A stretch of 14,792 bases of DNA from an uncultured Lachnoanaerobaculum sp. (lineage in GTDB: Bacteria; Bacillota; Clostridia; Lachnospirales; Lachnospiraceae): NCBI GenBank assembly GCA_916720285.1, contig CAKAQP010000034.1:1-14792 (forward strand). Reading direction: 5' to 3'. Numbering within the stretch: position 1 is the stretch's first letter; every line of letters begins with the position of its first letter. A model generated the notes under the pieces. The model had not been told where the DNA came from. It made no database searches and saw nothing but the letters and a program-made list of their open reading frames with translations. A program made the position numbers and the translations under genes. Shown here piece by piece: positions 14,484 through 14,792 of this stretch.

Positions 14484-14792
14484 TTATACTTCCAACATTC
14501 TAATAAGTTCTTCTGCAGCTCTTTGTGCAAAATCTTTATCATTTATATTATTATCCATCTCGACTATATTAACTTTATCTGTGTCGATATTATTTTTTAA
14601 TGTATCAAATAAAGCTTCATCCTCTTTACTTCCATAAAAAGGCTGACCCGGTGCATCAATCATTGATACTCCTCTTAACGGTAGTATCAATACGGTCTTA
14701 CCGGAAGATGCATTTAATTTTTCCGCAATCTTTTGACCGAATTTTATATTTTCTTCCACTGTAGTCCTCATCAAAGTTACTGTTGGATTATG
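14484..14792 (-). CDS. Tm-1-like / UPF0261 family protein, C-terminal fragment
   Basis: The last 102 codons of a gene that enters from beyond the right edge. The frame is open to the last base of the window (beginning HNPTVTLMRTT), so the apparent internal starts near 14774 are not real starts. The segment 'NPTVTLMRTTVEEN', then 'VLILPLRGVSMIDAPGQPF' and a following 'DEALFDTLKNN' matches the conserved C-terminal part of the UPF0261/Tm-1 family, usually about 400 residues long and described as an ATP-binding domain. In tomato Tm-1 this domain inhibits replication of tomato mosaic virus; the bacterial role is unknown. A PEP-hydrolase-family TIM-barrel gene follows after 25 bases, and the pair is probably one operon. 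Confidence 0.85.
   Translation of the reverse strand, partial: HNPTVTLMRTTVEENIKFGQKIAEKLNASSGKTVLILPLRGVSMIDAPGQPFYGSKEDEALFDTLKNNIDTDKVNIVEMDNNINDKDFAQRAAEELIRMLEV

Noticed and set aside
1..14792. Mobile elements, CRISPR arrays, tRNA genes, phage or defence genes
   Set aside because: No transposase, integrase, repeat-spacer structure, tRNA-like sequence or defence protein was seen; the gene content and base use are uniform along the window.

Overview
The window is AT-rich chromosomal DNA from a low-GC Gram-positive bacterium, most likely a member of the Clostridia (Lachnospiraceae-like). The evidence is the divIC-tilS-hpt-ftsH order typical of Firmicutes, AAGGAG-type ribosome binding sites, a CIRCE heat-shock operator, and the styles of AsnA, DegV and GH13 protein. 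I cannot fix the genus from the sequence alone. Every supported gene lies on the minus strand, so transcription runs from high to low coordinates. I see no mobile element, tRNA, rRNA or CRISPR array.

From the upstream (right) end: (1) 14792-13582 holds the C-terminal end of a Tm-1-like/UPF0261 protein followed by a PEP-hydrolase-family TIM-barrel protein, closed by a strong Rho-independent terminator. (2) 13557-12961 is a single-gene heat-shock unit: a near-perfect CIRCE operator wrapped round a consensus sigma-A promoter, a leader of about 80 nt, an Hsp20 chaperone gene, and its own terminator. (3) 12936-1 is a long run beginning with an extended -10 promoter and asnA (asparagine synthetase A). 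No terminator was seen after asnA, and a weaker internal promoter is possible at its 3' end. The run continues through divIC, tilS, hpt, ftsH, a cytoplasmic GH13 alpha-glucan hydrolase, a MATE transporter, an M19 dipeptidase, an overlooked 55-aa membrane protein, degV, a sensor histidine kinase and a GerMN lipoprotein cut by the left edge.

In the ten-gene stretch from divIC to the lipoprotein, nine of the ten junctions overlap or lie within a few nucleotides (ATGA, GTGA, TAATG, TAAATG, TAATATG); the exception is 23 nt. This suggests one polycistronic message with extensive translational coupling. It would join core functions (septum formation, tRNA-Ile lysidinylation, purine salvage, membrane proteolysis) to carbohydrate and peptide use and to a cell-envelope sensing pair.

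The points most worth a second look are the split Tm-1-like pair, the 55-aa membrane protein coupled at both ends, the kinase-GerMN lipoprotein pair with no response regulator beside it, and the CIRCE/promoter overlap with a possible structured hsp20 leader.
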